Shown one piece after another: positions 25,283-32,805 of a DNA stretch of 64,000 nucleotides. The first letter of the stretch is position 1. The number at the start of each line of letters is the position of its first letter. The notes beneath the pieces were generated by a model. The model was not told the DNA's origin and did no database searches. It worked only from the letters and a program-made list of their open reading frames with translations. This stretch comes from JAICYJ01 sp035695105 (lineage in GTDB: Bacteria; Actinomycetota; Thermoleophilia; Gaiellales; JAICJC01). The DNA is taken from the NCBI GenBank assembly GCA_035695105.1, contig DASSEV010000031.1, positions 1 through 64,000 of the forward strand, written 5' to 3'. The position numbers and the translations under genes are program-made.

Positions 25283-25597
25283 GTGACCGTCCGCTGTGAA
25301 ACCTCCGACGGCGGCGCGGACGTGGGCGGGCAGGTGGTGCTCGCGATGGCCGCGCGCGCGGGCATCCCGCCGCTCGCGGCCGACCGGCTCCGCGGCGATG
25401 TCCGAGCGGCGCTGCGGGCCGCGAACGCCCTCGTCGAGCTGACCTGCAGCGGCGGCCCCGACGGGCTCGTGGTCACCATCTCGCCTCCCTCGGACGCGCT
25501 TGCCGCCGTCCGGGGCGCGCTCGACGGGCACGGAGCGCAGATCGACGGTGGTGCTGTCGTGGTCGCGGTCGGCCGCACGCCACTCCAAGCCGTCTAG
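25283..25597 (+). CDS. X2: small protein preceding a sigma factor, family unrecognised
   Basis: 104 residues from GTG 25283, chosen because AAGGAG lies 7 nt upstream; the frame is open 16 codons further but without a ribosome site. Layout follows X1: QVVLAMAARAGIPPLAADR, VRAALRAANALVELTC, beta GLVVTISP, helix ALAAVRGALDGHG, beta GGAVVVAVG. It ends 87 bp before the second sigma gene. No ATP-binding motif. Distant relationship to X1 is judged by eye from order and a few shared words (QVV, AG, LP/L-AxDR). Confidence 0.7.
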   Translation: MTVRCETSDGGADVGGQVVLAMAARAGIPPLAADRLRGDVRAALRAANALVELTCSGGPDGLVVTISPPSDALAAVRGALDGHGAQIDGGAVVVAVGRTPLQAV

Positions 25598-25684
25598 ACC
25601 GATGTTTCATCCCCGGTGCGTCTGCACACCCCCTCTGTGAGCGCCGGTAGGCGGCGCCGGAACGGAAGGAGCCAGACGGACACA

Positions 25685-26458
25685 ATGCCAGCACACGACC
25701 ACCGCACCGATACCGAGCTCGTGATGGCCCACCGGCAGGGTGACGCCAATGCGCGGGAAGTTCTCATCCTTCGCTATTCGGGCCTTGCCCGCGCGATCGC
25801 CCGTAGGTTCGCCCGCCGTGGCCTGGCATACGACGACATCGTGCAGAGCGGCTACCTCGGCCTGATCCAGGCCGTCGACCGATATGACACCTCCCGCGGG
25901 GTGCCGCTGCAGGCATACGCCGCGCGCACCATCGAGGGCGAGATCATGCACCTCTTCCGCGACCGCGGATGGGCCGTGCGCGTTCCGCGCTCGCTGCAGG
26001 AGATGAGCCGCTCGCTGGCTGCCGTGTCCGAGCAGCTGGGGCATCGCCTCGGCCGCAAGCCCACCGTGGCCGAGCTGTGCGAGGCCACCGGGCACTCCGA
26101 GGACGAGGTCAACGATGCGCTTGCGGCGCAGCGGGCCTACGTCGCCGAGCCGCTGACCGAGCCCGGCGCATCCGGCGAGCGCGACGAGGACGCGCGCCCG
26201 GTGCCGGCGCTGATGGTGGAGGAGACCGGCTTCGACTCCGTGGGCGATCGCGACCAGGTTGCGTCCGCCCTTCGTCACCTGCCCGCGCGTGAGCGCGAGA
26301 TCGTGCGGCTGCGGTTCGTCCACGAGATGACGCAGTCCGAGATCGCCGAGCAGGTCGGCGTCAGCCAGATGCACGTCTCGCGGCTGCTGCGCTCCGCGCT
26401 GGCGACGCTGCGTGACGTGGTCGAGGAGGAGTCGCAGCCGATCGCGGCCGCTTCCTGA
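25685..26458 (+). CDS. SigB/SigF/SigG-type RNA polymerase sigma factor, second copy
   Basis: 257 residues from ATG 25685. Region 2 (AYDDIVQSGYLGLIQAVDRYD, YAARTIEGEIMHLFRD), region 3 (RKPTVAELCEATGHSEDEV) and region 4 (LPAREREIVRLRFVHEMTQSEIAEQV, SQMHVSRLLR). The start choice is moderate: GGAAGGA is 14 nt upstream. Closed by a strong hairpin at 26476-26515. Confidence 0.9.
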   Translation: MPAHDHRTDTELVMAHRQGDANAREVLILRYSGLARAIARRFARRGLAYDDIVQSGYLGLIQAVDRYDTSRGVPLQAYAARTIEGEIMHLFRDRGWAVRVPRSLQEMSRSLAAVSEQLGHRLGRKPTVAELCEATGHSEDEVNDALAAQRAYVAEPLTEPGASGERDEDARPVPALMVEETGFDSVGDRDQVASALRHLPAREREIVRLRFVHEMTQSEIAEQVGVSQMHVSRLLRSALATLRDVVEEESQPIAAAS

Positions 26459-26475
26459 CCCGCCGTTCGTGACAC

Positions 26476-26515
26476 GCAAGGGCCCGGCCCGTCGAGCGAC
26501 GGTCCGGGCCCTTGC
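26476..26515. terminator. bidirectional hairpin between convergent genes
   Basis: Stem built from GCAAGGGCCCGG / CCGGGCCCTTGC, continuing with CCGTCG / CGACGG after one mismatch. Lies between the sigma gene and the PRC-barrel gene and could serve both. Confidence 0.75.
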
Positions 26516-26520
26516 TGTTG

Positions 26521-26847
26521 CTACTCCCCCGTGTCGACGATGGCGCCGCTGACGATCTCGAGCTCGAGCGAGTCCGCGGCCGGCCAGGTCGGGCGCCGGC
26601 CGTGACGGCGGTAGTACTCGACGTCGTCCACCATGTGCAGCGGGGACGTGACCGCGACATGGCCATTCGGAATCGCGGTCAGGGCCAGCGGCAGGAAGTA
26701 CAGCCGCCCGGACGTCGCCTCGACCTCGAAGCCGAGCGCCGTGTCCTCGACGGGGTCGAGGATCAGATCGGTGATATGTCCCACCGGGTGGTCGGCTACG
26801 AACACCCGCATCCCGCGAAGATCGCTCAGACGGTGCGTGGGGGACAC
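26521..26847 (-). CDS. PRC-barrel domain protein
   Basis: 108 residues from GTG 26847. PRC-barrel pattern: LSDLRGMRVFVADHPVGHIT, DLILDPVEDTALGFEVEA, LYFLPLALTAI. GTG 26847 was preferred over an ATG 51 bp upstream because a SigF-type promoter (26857-26882) ends 9 nt before it. Actinobacterial PRC-barrel proteins are often stress-induced; one group works in RNA processing. Function here unknown. Confidence 0.8.
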   Translation of the reverse strand: MSPTHRLSDLRGMRVFVADHPVGHITDLILDPVEDTALGFEVEATSGRLYFLPLALTAIPNGHVAVTSPLHMVDDVEYYRRHGRRPTWPAADSLELEIVSGAIVDTGE

Positions 26848-26856
26848 TGTGGTCCG

Positions 26857-26882
26857 GTTCCCGCCTCCAGGCGGCGCGAAAC
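26857..26882 (-). promoter_or_regulatory. SigF-type promoter of the PRC-barrel gene
   Basis: GTTT-N16-GGGAAC on the minus strand, 9 nt before GTG 26847. One or two mismatches to GGGTAT, same leaderless geometry as the others. Confidence 0.5.
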
Positions 26883-26888
26883 CCGCTG

Positions 26889-26913
26889 GTTTGGGCATGT
26901 CTCGGCCGGGTAC
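26889..26913 (+). promoter_or_regulatory. SigF-type promoter of the DUF6458 gene
   Basis: GTTT-N15-GGGTAC on the plus strand, 9 nt before ATG 26923. Back to back with the PRC-barrel promoter. Confidence 0.55.
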
Positions 26914-26922
26914 TCCAGCGGC

Positions 26923-27159
26923 ATGGGCCTGAGCGGATCGATCCTCGTCATCGCTCTCGGAGCGATCCTCCGATTCGGCGTCTCGTTGAGCGGCGAGCTG
27001 GGCGGGATCAGCGTGGACTGGGCGATCGTGGGTGACGTGCTGATGGCCGTGGGGGCGATCAGCCTGGCCTTCTCGGTGGCCTGGATGGCCGCCGCATCCC
27101 GCCGCGTCGAACCGTCCGCCGACCGCTACCGGCGCACGCGGCCGCCGTACCCCTCCTGA
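26923..27159 (+). CDS. DUF6458-type small membrane protein
   Basis: 78 residues with two helices (LSGSILVIALGAILRFGVS; WAIVGDVLMAVGAISLAFSVA) and a basic C-terminus (RRTRPPYPS), as in actinobacterial DUF6458 proteins. Converges with the group-2 sigma gene, leaving 14 bp. Confidence 0.75.
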   Translation: MGLSGSILVIALGAILRFGVSLSGELGGISVDWAIVGDVLMAVGAISLAFSVAWMAAASRRVEPSADRYRRTRPPYPS

Positions 27160-27173
27160 GCCCTCCGCCGGCG

Positions 27174-27998
27174 TCAACCGCCGTACCAGGGTGCGAGCAG
27201 GCCGCTCGAGCGTAGGGTTCCGAGGCCCGCCAGCTCCAGCTGGTGGACGCGCTGCCGGGAGATCGAGAGCATCTGGCCGACCCGGTCGGCGCTGCGGGGG
27301 CCGCCGCCGTCGAGCCCGTAGCGGAGCTCGAGCACGACGCGCTGGCGTTCGGGCAGGTGCGCCAGGCCGTGCAGCAGGGCGTCGCGCCGTTCCGTCTCCA
27401 GCATCTGATCCTCGGTGCCGGCCGGGTTCACGGCGCGCTCCATCTCGTGCTCGAACTCTGCGCCCGCGACCTGGGACACTCCGTCGATGTGGATCAGGAA
27501 CGTCACCCGCTCGACCGGCATCGCGACGGCCTCCGCCACCTCTTCGTCGGTCGGCACGCGTCCGAGCTGATCCTCCAGGCGGGCGCGGACACGCCGCACC
27601 TTGACCACGCGCTCGGCGGTGTGCACCGGGATGCGAACCGCACGGCCGTTGTTGTGTACGCCGCGCTGCACCGCCTGCCGGATCCACCAGGTCGCGTAGG
27701 TCGAGAACTTGAGGTCACGGCGCCAGTCGAACTTCTCGACAGCGCGGATCAGCCCGACGGTGCCCTCCTGGATCAGGTCGACGAGCGGCACCCCGTGGCC
27801 CCGGTAGTGCTTTGCGATCGACACGACCAGGCGCAGGTTGGACTCGATCATCCGGCGCCGGGCGGCCGGGTCTCCCGCCTCGACGCGGCGCGCGAGCATG
27901 CGCTCCTCATCCTTGGTCAGGAGTGGCCGACGACCGATCTCGCGGAGGTAGACGTCGAGCGATTGCTCGGCGCCGTAGCGCGGTGCCACATCCTGCAT
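27174..27998 (-). CDS. group-2 (RpoD-like) sigma-70 factor
   Basis: 274 residues. Region 1.2/2 (DVYLREIGRRPLLTKDEE, NLRLVVSIAKHYRG, LIQEGTVGLIRAVEKFDW, FSTYATWWIRQAVQR), region 3 (PTDEEVAEAVAMP) and region 4 (LPERQRVVLELRYGLDG, SISRQRVHQLE). It lacks the long N-terminal region 1.1 of primary factors. Preceded by a SigF-type promoter at 28008-28033, so it may be the second tier of a sigma cascade. Confidence 0.9.
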   Translation of the reverse strand: MQDVAPRYGAEQSLDVYLREIGRRPLLTKDEERMLARRVEAGDPAARRRMIESNLRLVVSIAKHYRGHGVPLVDLIQEGTVGLIRAVEKFDWRRDLKFSTYATWWIRQAVQRGVHNNGRAVRIPVHTAERVVKVRRVRARLEDQLGRVPTDEEVAEAVAMPVERVTFLIHIDGVSQVAGAEFEHEMERAVNPAGTEDQMLETERRDALLHGLAHLPERQRVVLELRYGLDGGGPRSADRVGQMLSISRQRVHQLELAGLGTLRSSGLLAPWYGG

Positions 27999-28007
27999 TC
28001 GCCGTCG

Positions 28008-28033
28008 ATTCCCGGGAACGGGGCCCGGGAAAC
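28008..28033 (-). promoter_or_regulatory. SigF-type promoter of the group-2 sigma gene
   Basis: GTTT-N16-GGGAAT on the minus strand, 9 nt before ATG 27998. One mismatch in the -10. Confidence 0.55.
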
Positions 28034-28083
28034 CTGGTGGAGATCCTGTTTAGCCGGGCGACGGTGCGGGGCAGAAGCGGTCG

Positions 28084-28191
28084 ATGCCACTTCTCACAGC
28101 AATGCCGCTGCTCGCGCTCGGCACGGGCATCGGCATCATTGGACTGATCATCATCGTCGTTGTCGTGATTCTGCTGCTCCGCCTTCTGTAG
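28084..28191 (+). CDS. 35-residue single-helix microprotein
   Basis: MPLLTAMPLLALGTG followed by an almost purely aliphatic helix (IIGLIIIVVVVILLLRLL) and a stop. Typical of small hydrophobic proteins found in actinobacteria, but ribosome site is weak. A short hairpin (AGCCCG-TT-CGGGCT, 28194-28207) with TTT follows and could terminate it. Confidence 0.45.
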   Translation: MPLLTAMPLLALGTGIGIIGLIIIVVVVILLLRLL

Positions 28192-28320
28192 TCAGCCCGT
28201 TCGGGCTTTGTAAGAGCTTCCGTCCACCTCTGGTCATGGTGGAGCCGCGCTGCTACAACGACCAGGCAGGGTCGCAACGAGCAGTCTGCCTCTCCGTCTC
28301 GCCGACCCTTGGAGGACCGT

Positions 28321-28353
28321 CTCCCGCCCGCGTTTGGAGCCCGTGGGCGGGAG
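28321..28353 (-). terminator. hairpin downstream of the HD gene
   Basis: CTCCCGCCC paired with GGGCGGGAG (9 bp) just past the stop at 28362, on the side where minus-strand transcription ends. Confidence 0.55.
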
Positions 28354-28361
28354 GCACTCCT

Positions 28362-28928
28362 CTAGGTCTCTGGTACGTCGAGGTAGCGCACCTCGGAGAA
28401 CACCCGGCGCACCATCGGCTCGAACTGCTCGACGGGCAGCGAGTCGTACTCGGGGTCGAAGCAGTTCTGGTCGTACTTCTCGCAGAACTCTGCGCAGGCG
28501 TCGTACCACTGGTGGTCGCGGTAACGGTCGCGCGCGTTGCGGTCGCCGCCGGAGTGGTGCGCGTAGTAGTACATCTGGAACAGCCCGTGGTGCTTGACCA
28601 CCCAGCACAGCTCCGGGCGCACGTACGGCTTGAGCACCGCCGCAACCATCTCACCATGGGTGTAGGGGGCGAGCTCGTCGCCGATGTCGTGCAGCAGGGC
28701 GGCGACGACGTACTCCTCGTCGCGCCCGTCGCGCAGCGCGCGGGTCGCCGACTGGAGGGAGTGCTCGTAGCGGGTGACCTGGTAGCCGGCGAATGAGGTG
28801 CGCAGGCGCTCGAGCGCCTCCAGCAGGCGATCGGGGAGCACCGTCAGGTACTCCTCCTCGTAGCGGTCGAGCAGCGCGTAATCCTCGGCGGTGCCCTCGG
28901 CCATGCTGGTGAACCGGACGGTCTCCAT
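28362..28928 (-). CDS. HD domain phosphohydrolase-like protein
   Basis: 188 residues. HD-type metal site visible as YEHSLQSATRAL and LLHDIGDELAPYTHGE, with further His in VVKHHGLFQMYYYAHHSGG. This resembles the small HD proteins related to myo-inositol oxygenase-like and phosphonate-type HD enzymes; substrate not assignable. A likely -10 (TACACT) is 7 nt before ATG 28928. Confidence 0.8.
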   Translation of the reverse strand: METVRFTSMAEGTAEDYALLDRYEEEYLTVLPDRLLEALERLRTSFAGYQVTRYEHSLQSATRALRDGRDEEYVVAALLHDIGDELAPYTHGEMVAAVLKPYVRPELCWVVKHHGLFQMYYYAHHSGGDRNARDRYRDHQWYDACAEFCEKYDQNCFDPEYDSLPVEQFEPMVRRVFSEVRYLDVPET

Positions 28929-28935
28929 GGCCGCC

Positions 28936-28941
28936 AGTGTA
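28936..28941 (-). promoter_or_regulatory. -10 hexamer TACACT, leaderless geometry
   Basis: TACACT on the minus strand ends 7 nt before ATG 28928. Confidence 0.45.
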
Positions 28942-28950
28942 CGCGAATGC

Positions 28951-28973
28951 GGGGTCAGCCCGAGGCTGACCCC
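28951..28973. repeat. GGGGTCAGCC palindrome, related to copies 1 and 2
   Basis: 10-bp arms GGGGTCAGCC / GGCTGACCCC with loop CGA. Differs from the copies at 78 and 32806 by a one-base shorter arm. Lies between the FMN reductase stop and the HD gene promoter. Confidence 0.7.
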
Positions 28974-28987
28974 CGCTGTCACCGTCG

Positions 28988-29536
28988 CTACGCCGCGAGC
29001 GGCTGTGCCTCGGCGAGCAGCTGCTGCATCGCGACGCCCAGGCGTCCGGCCTGGTTGGCCTTGAGCGAGCCGTGCTCGTCGAATTGCTGCTGGGCGTGGG
29101 CCAGCGAGAAGTCGGCCGGGATCACACGGGCGCCCATGATGCCGAGCACCTTGCGCAGCTCGGCCTGCGCCCACATGCCGCCGTAGCCGCCGGTGCTGGC
29201 GCCGATCACCGCGACCGGCTTGCCCTTGATGGCATTGTCAGGGAACGGCACCGACACCCAGTCGAGCGCGTTCTTGAGCGTGCCTGGGATGGAGCCGTTG
29301 TACTCCGGCGTCGAGATCAGCACCGCGTCAGCCGCCTCGATCTCGGAGCGCAGCCGCTGCACGCCATCGGGCACAGGGTCGCGGTCGGCGCGGTCGCCGT
29401 GGAAGTGGGGGATGTCGGCGAGGCCCTGGAACGTCGTTAGCTCGACGTCGGCCGGAGCCTGCTCCTCCACTGCGCGGAGGAGCAGGCCGTTGTAGGAGTC
29501 CGGCCGCAGGCTGCCGGAGATGGTCAGCACACGCAT
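28988..29536 (-). CDS. NADPH-dependent FMN reductase family protein
   Basis: 182 residues. Flavodoxin-like fold with ISGSLRPDSYN (phosphate loop), STPEYNGSIPGTLKNALDW and GASTGGYGG, characteristic of NADPH:FMN/quinone/azo reductases. Its ATG is 5 bp after the YceI stop. In one transcription unit with YceI, divergent from the MarR regulator, so probably a stress or quinone-detoxification pair. Confidence 0.88.
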   Translation of the reverse strand: MRVLTISGSLRPDSYNGLLLRAVEEQAPADVELTTFQGLADIPHFHGDRADRDPVPDGVQRLRSEIEAADAVLISTPEYNGSIPGTLKNALDWVSVPFPDNAIKGKPVAVIGASTGGYGGMWAQAELRKVLGIMGARVIPADFSLAHAQQQFDEHGSLKANQAGRLGVAMQQLLAEAQPLAA

Positions 29537-29541
29537 CGTGA

Positions 29542-30078
29542 TTACGCCTGCTTCACGAACGAGAGGCTGGCGTGGAGGCCGACCTCGTTGTCGAGGAGGA
29601 AACCGCCGCCGGGCAGCGGGGCGTTCCAGTCGACCCCGTGATCCATGCGGTTGATTACACCGTCGAGCTCGAGGCCGACGCGCTCGTTGCCCCACGGATC
29701 GGTATCAGGGCCAGAGACGGTGGCGCGCATCGTGACCGGCTTGGTGACGCCCTTGAGGGTCAGCTCGCCCTCGAAGCGGTCGGGCGCGACCAGGCTGCCG
29801 GTGATGGTCGCCTCGGGATAGCGCTCGACGTCGAAGAAGTCAGGCGCCTTCAGGTGGCCGTCGCGTGTCTCGTCGTGGGTGACGGCGCTGCCGGTCTGGA
29901 TGGTGCCCGTCACGCGCGGCTCGTCGCCGCCCTCGAGCGAGGCGTCGAAGTCGAGGAACACACCGCGGACGGTGGAGATCTTCATGTGGCGGACGGTGAA
30001 CTCCGCGTTCGAGTGGGAGCGGTCGACGGCGTAGCTGCCGGTGGGGATCGTTCCCTGGGTGATCTCGATGGTGCTCAT
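29542..30078 (-). CDS. YceI family lipid-binding protein
   Basis: 178 residues. YceI lipocalin-like pattern (GSYAVDRSHSNAEFTVRHM, VRGVFLDFDASLEGGD, FFDVERYPEATITGSLV, LTLKGVTKPVTM). No signal peptide, so cytoplasmic here; relatives bind polyisoprenoids or quinone-like lipids. AGGAG precedes ATG 30078. Likely repressed by the divergent MarR protein. Confidence 0.88.
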   Translation of the reverse strand: MSTIEITQGTIPTGSYAVDRSHSNAEFTVRHMKISTVRGVFLDFDASLEGGDEPRVTGTIQTGSAVTHDETRDGHLKAPDFFDVERYPEATITGSLVAPDRFEGELTLKGVTKPVTMRATVSGPDTDPWGNERVGLELDGVINRMDHGVDWNAPLPGGGFLLDNEVGLHASLSFVKQA

Positions 30079-30106
30079 GTGTCAGGCTCCTTCTTCCGAT
30101 GTATAC

Positions 30107-30170
30107 TTGAGCTAGCAACAATCTAGCACCAGAAAGTTGAGCCGTCAAGTATTGAGCCCTCAAGTATTGA
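30107..30170. promoter_or_regulatory. MarR operator array of TTGA/TCAA half-sites
   Basis: From 30137 the sequence reads TTGA-GCCG-TCAA-GTA-TTGA-GCCC-TCAA-GTA-TTGA, i.e. two palindromes (30138-30149 and 30153-30164) and a further half-site; another TTGA is at 30107. It covers the candidate TTG start codons of the regulator and the promoter of the divergent YceI gene. Confidence 0.7.
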
Positions 30171-30616
30171 ATGCATGGCTGCCGCTGCTGCGGAGCCACG
30201 CGGAGCTGACCCGCGCGATGAACGCGACGCTCATCTCCGAGCACGGCCTTACCCTGAACGACTACGACGTACTCGTTCAGCTGGCCGATGCTCCTGGCCG
30301 CGTGCTGCGGCGGGTGGACCTGGCCGACCGGGTCGTGCTCTCCGCGTCGGGCATCACGCGTCTGCTGGAGGGCCTCGAGCGGGCGGGCTACGTCTGCAAG
30401 CGCGCATGCGACGCCGACGCCCGCGTCACCTACGCGATGCTGACCGACGCCGGCTACGACAAGCTGCTCGAGGCCTCCAGGACGCACCACGCAGACATCG
30501 AGCGGCTGTTCACCGAGCACTACAGCGCCGAGGAGCTGGAGACGCTGGGCACGCTCCTCAACCGCCTCGTCTGCCCCGCGGCCGCCGCGCAGGACGCCCC
30601 CGCGCCGGTCGCCTGA
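30137..30616 (+). CDS. MarR family transcriptional regulator
   Basis: Up to 159 residues. Winged-helix pattern: LTLNDYDVLVQLADAPGRVL, RRVDLADRVVLSASGITRLLEGLE, GYVCKRACDADARVTYAMLTDAG. Only TTG starts are available near the 5' end (30137, 30152, 30167) and all lie in its presumed operator, so binding would block both initiation and translation. Controls itself and probably the divergent yceI-FMN reductase pair. Confidence 0.85.
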   Translation: MSRQVLSPQVLNAWLPLLRSHAELTRAMNATLISEHGLTLNDYDVLVQLADAPGRVLRRVDLADRVVLSASGITRLLEGLERAGYVCKRACDADARVTYAMLTDAGYDKLLEASRTHHADIERLFTEHYSAEELETLGTLLNRLVCPAAAAQDAPAPVA

Positions 30617-30638
30617 ACCGGGCGCGCCGCGCGTGGTA

Positions 30639-30644
30639 TAGCGT
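30639..30644 (+). promoter_or_regulatory. -10 hexamer TAGCGT, leaderless geometry
   Basis: TAGCGT ends 6 nt before ATG 30651. Confidence 0.4.
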
Positions 30645-30650
30645 GGCGGC

Positions 30651-32024
30651 ATGAGCACCGAGACCCATGTCCAGATCGACCGCGCGCGCCTGCGCCGGCT
30701 GATCGACCGCGAGCGGGCGACGTTCGCGGAGCGCCACCCGCGATCCCGCGAGCTGTTCGCTGATACCTCGAAGACGCTGCTTGGCGGCGTCCCCATGAGC
30801 TGGATGACCATGTGGGCGGGCGGCTTCCCGCTCTTCTTCGCCGAGGCGTCCGGCGCGCGCGTCACAGACGTCGACGGCCACACCTTCGTCGACTTCTGCC
30901 TCGGCGACACCGGCGCAATGGCCGGCCACGCGCCGGAGCCGACCGCGCAGGCGGTGGAGCGGCAGGTGCGGCGCGGCACCACGGTGATGCTGCCCGACGA
31001 GGACGCGGCCTGGGTCGGAGAGGAGCTCGTGCGCCGCTTCGGCATGGATGCGTGGCAGTTCTCGCTGACGGCGACCGACGCCAACCGCTGGGTGCTGCGC
31101 ATGGCGCGGGCGCTGACGGACCGGCCCAAGGTGCTCGTGTTCAACTACTGCTACCACGGCACGGTGGACGAGACCGTCATCTCGATCGAGGACGGCGTGC
31201 CGCAGGCGCGACCTGGCAACGTCGGGCCCGCGGTCGATCCGACGGTGACGACGAAGGTCGTCGAGTTCAACGACGTCGAGGCGCTGCGCGAGGCGCTGGC
31301 CCCCGGTGACGTGGCCGCGGTGCTGGCCGAGCCCGCGCTCACCAACATCGGGATCGTGCTCCCGGACGCCGGCTTCCACGATGCGCTCCGCCAGGTCACG
31401 CGCGAGACCGGGACGCTGCTGATCATCGACGAGACCCACACCTTCAGCAGCGGGCCGGGCGGCTACACCGCCGCGCACGGGCTCGACCCGGACATCCTTA
31501 CGATCGGCAAGTCGATCGCCGGCGGCGTGCCTATCGGTGCCTACGGGCTGCGGCGCGAGCTGGCCGATCGCATCCTCGAGCTGGACGTCGACCTGGAGGA
31601 CGTGGGCGGGGTCGGCGGCACGCTCGCCGGCAACGCGCTATCGCTCGCCGCGGCCAGGGCCACCCTGGGCGAGGTGCTGACCGACGAGGCATTCGCGCGG
31701 ATGATCCGACTGGCGGAGCGGTACACGGCCGGGGTGGAGGAGGTGCTTGCGAGCCGCCGGATGCCGTGGAACATCGTGCAGCTGGGCGCGCGGGCCGAGT
31801 ACCGCTTCACGCCGCGGCCCCCGCGGAACGGCGGCGAGTCGGCGGCGGCGCATGACGGCGAGCTCGATGCCTACATGCACGTCTACCTGATGAACCGCGA
31901 GGTGTTGATCACCCCCTTCCACAACATGGCGCTGATGTGCCCGGCGACGGTGGAGGCGGACGTCGACCGGCACACCGAGGTGTTCGCGGCGGCGGTCGAC
32001 GAGCTGATCGGCGGCGATGGCTGA
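30651..32024 (+). CDS. class III aminotransferase / glutamate-1-semialdehyde mutase-like
   Basis: 457 residues. Fold-type I PLP enzyme with the Asp in IIDETHTF and the Schiff-base Lys in LTIGKSIAGGVPIGAYG. Belongs to the aspartate aminotransferase family protein / HemL-like group, but paired with an SDR (8-bp overlap), which suggests an amino-sugar or beta-amino acid route and not tetrapyrrole synthesis. Confidence 0.85.
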   Translation: MSTETHVQIDRARLRRLIDRERATFAERHPRSRELFADTSKTLLGGVPMSWMTMWAGGFPLFFAEASGARVTDVDGHTFVDFCLGDTGAMAGHAPEPTAQAVERQVRRGTTVMLPDEDAAWVGEELVRRFGMDAWQFSLTATDANRWVLRMARALTDRPKVLVFNYCYHGTVDETVISIEDGVPQARPGNVGPAVDPTVTTKVVEFNDVEALREALAPGDVAAVLAEPALTNIGIVLPDAGFHDALRQVTRETGTLLIIDETHTFSSGPGGYTAAHGLDPDILTIGKSIAGGVPIGAYGLRRELADRILELDVDLEDVGGVGGTLAGNALSLAAARATLGEVLTDEAFARMIRLAERYTAGVEEVLASRRMPWNIVQLGARAEYRFTPRPPRNGGESAAAHDGELDAYMHVYLMNREVLITPFHNMALMCPATVEADVDRHTEVFAAAVDELIGGDG

Positions 32025-32805
32025 GGGGCCGCTGGCCGGCCGGGTCGCGCTCGTGACGGGTGCGGGCTCCGCGGAGGGCATCGGCTTCGCAACGGCGCGG
32101 CTGCTCGGCCGACGCGGCGCGCGGGTGGCCGTCACCTCCACCACCGATCGCATCCACGACCGCCGGGAGCAGCTGGAGCGCGACGGCATCGACGCGGCGT
32201 CGTTCATCGCCGACCTGATCACGTTCGCCGCGGCCAAGGAGCTTGCGGGCGCGGTGGCCGGCCGGTTCGGGCGGATCGACATCCTCGTCAACAACGCCGG
32301 CATCGCCCAGGTCGGCGAGGAGAGCGTGCTGCGGCCGTTCGTGGAGATGAGCGAGGAGCAATGGCAGCGCGACATCGCCGTCAACCTGACCACGGCGGCG
32401 GCGGTCACCCATGCGGTGCTCCCGGGGATGATCGAGCGCGGGCACGGACGCATCGTGAACGTGTCCTCGGTGACCGGTCCGGTCGTCAGCTACCCAGGCA
32501 ACTCGGGCTACAGCGCCGGCAAGGGCGGGATGGACGGCCTGATGCGGGCGCTCGCGATCGAGACCGGCAGGTACGGGATCACGGTCAACTCGGTCGCTCC
32601 CGGCTGGATCGCAACGGGGTCGTCCTCGCCGGAGGAGATCGAGGGCGGGCGGAACACGCCGGTGGGGCGGCCCGGGCGGCCGGACGAGGTGGCGGAGCTG
32701 GTGGCGTTCCTGGCGAGCGACGGAGCGAGCTACGTGACGGGCCGGTCGATCGTCGTCGACGGTGGCAACACCATCCAGGAGTTCAAGGGCAACTCGCCGC
32801 TTTAA
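32017..32805 (+). CDS. SDR family oxidoreductase
   Basis: 262 residues, classical SDR: TGAGSAEGIGFATA (nucleotide site), NNAG, catalytic Ser in VNVSSVTG and YSAGK. C-terminal DGGNTIQEFKG is usual. Translation overlaps the aminotransferase by 8 bp. Its stop abuts the palindrome at 32806-32830. Confidence 0.9.
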   Translation: MAEGPLAGRVALVTGAGSAEGIGFATARLLGRRGARVAVTSTTDRIHDRREQLERDGIDAASFIADLITFAAAKELAGAVAGRFGRIDILVNNAGIAQVGEESVLRPFVEMSEEQWQRDIAVNLTTAAAVTHAVLPGMIERGHGRIVNVSSVTGPVVSYPGNSGYSAGKGGMDGLMRALAIETGRYGITVNSVAPGWIATGSSSPEEIEGGRNTPVGRPGRPDEVAELVAFLASDGASYVTGRSIVVDGGNTIQEFKGNSPL

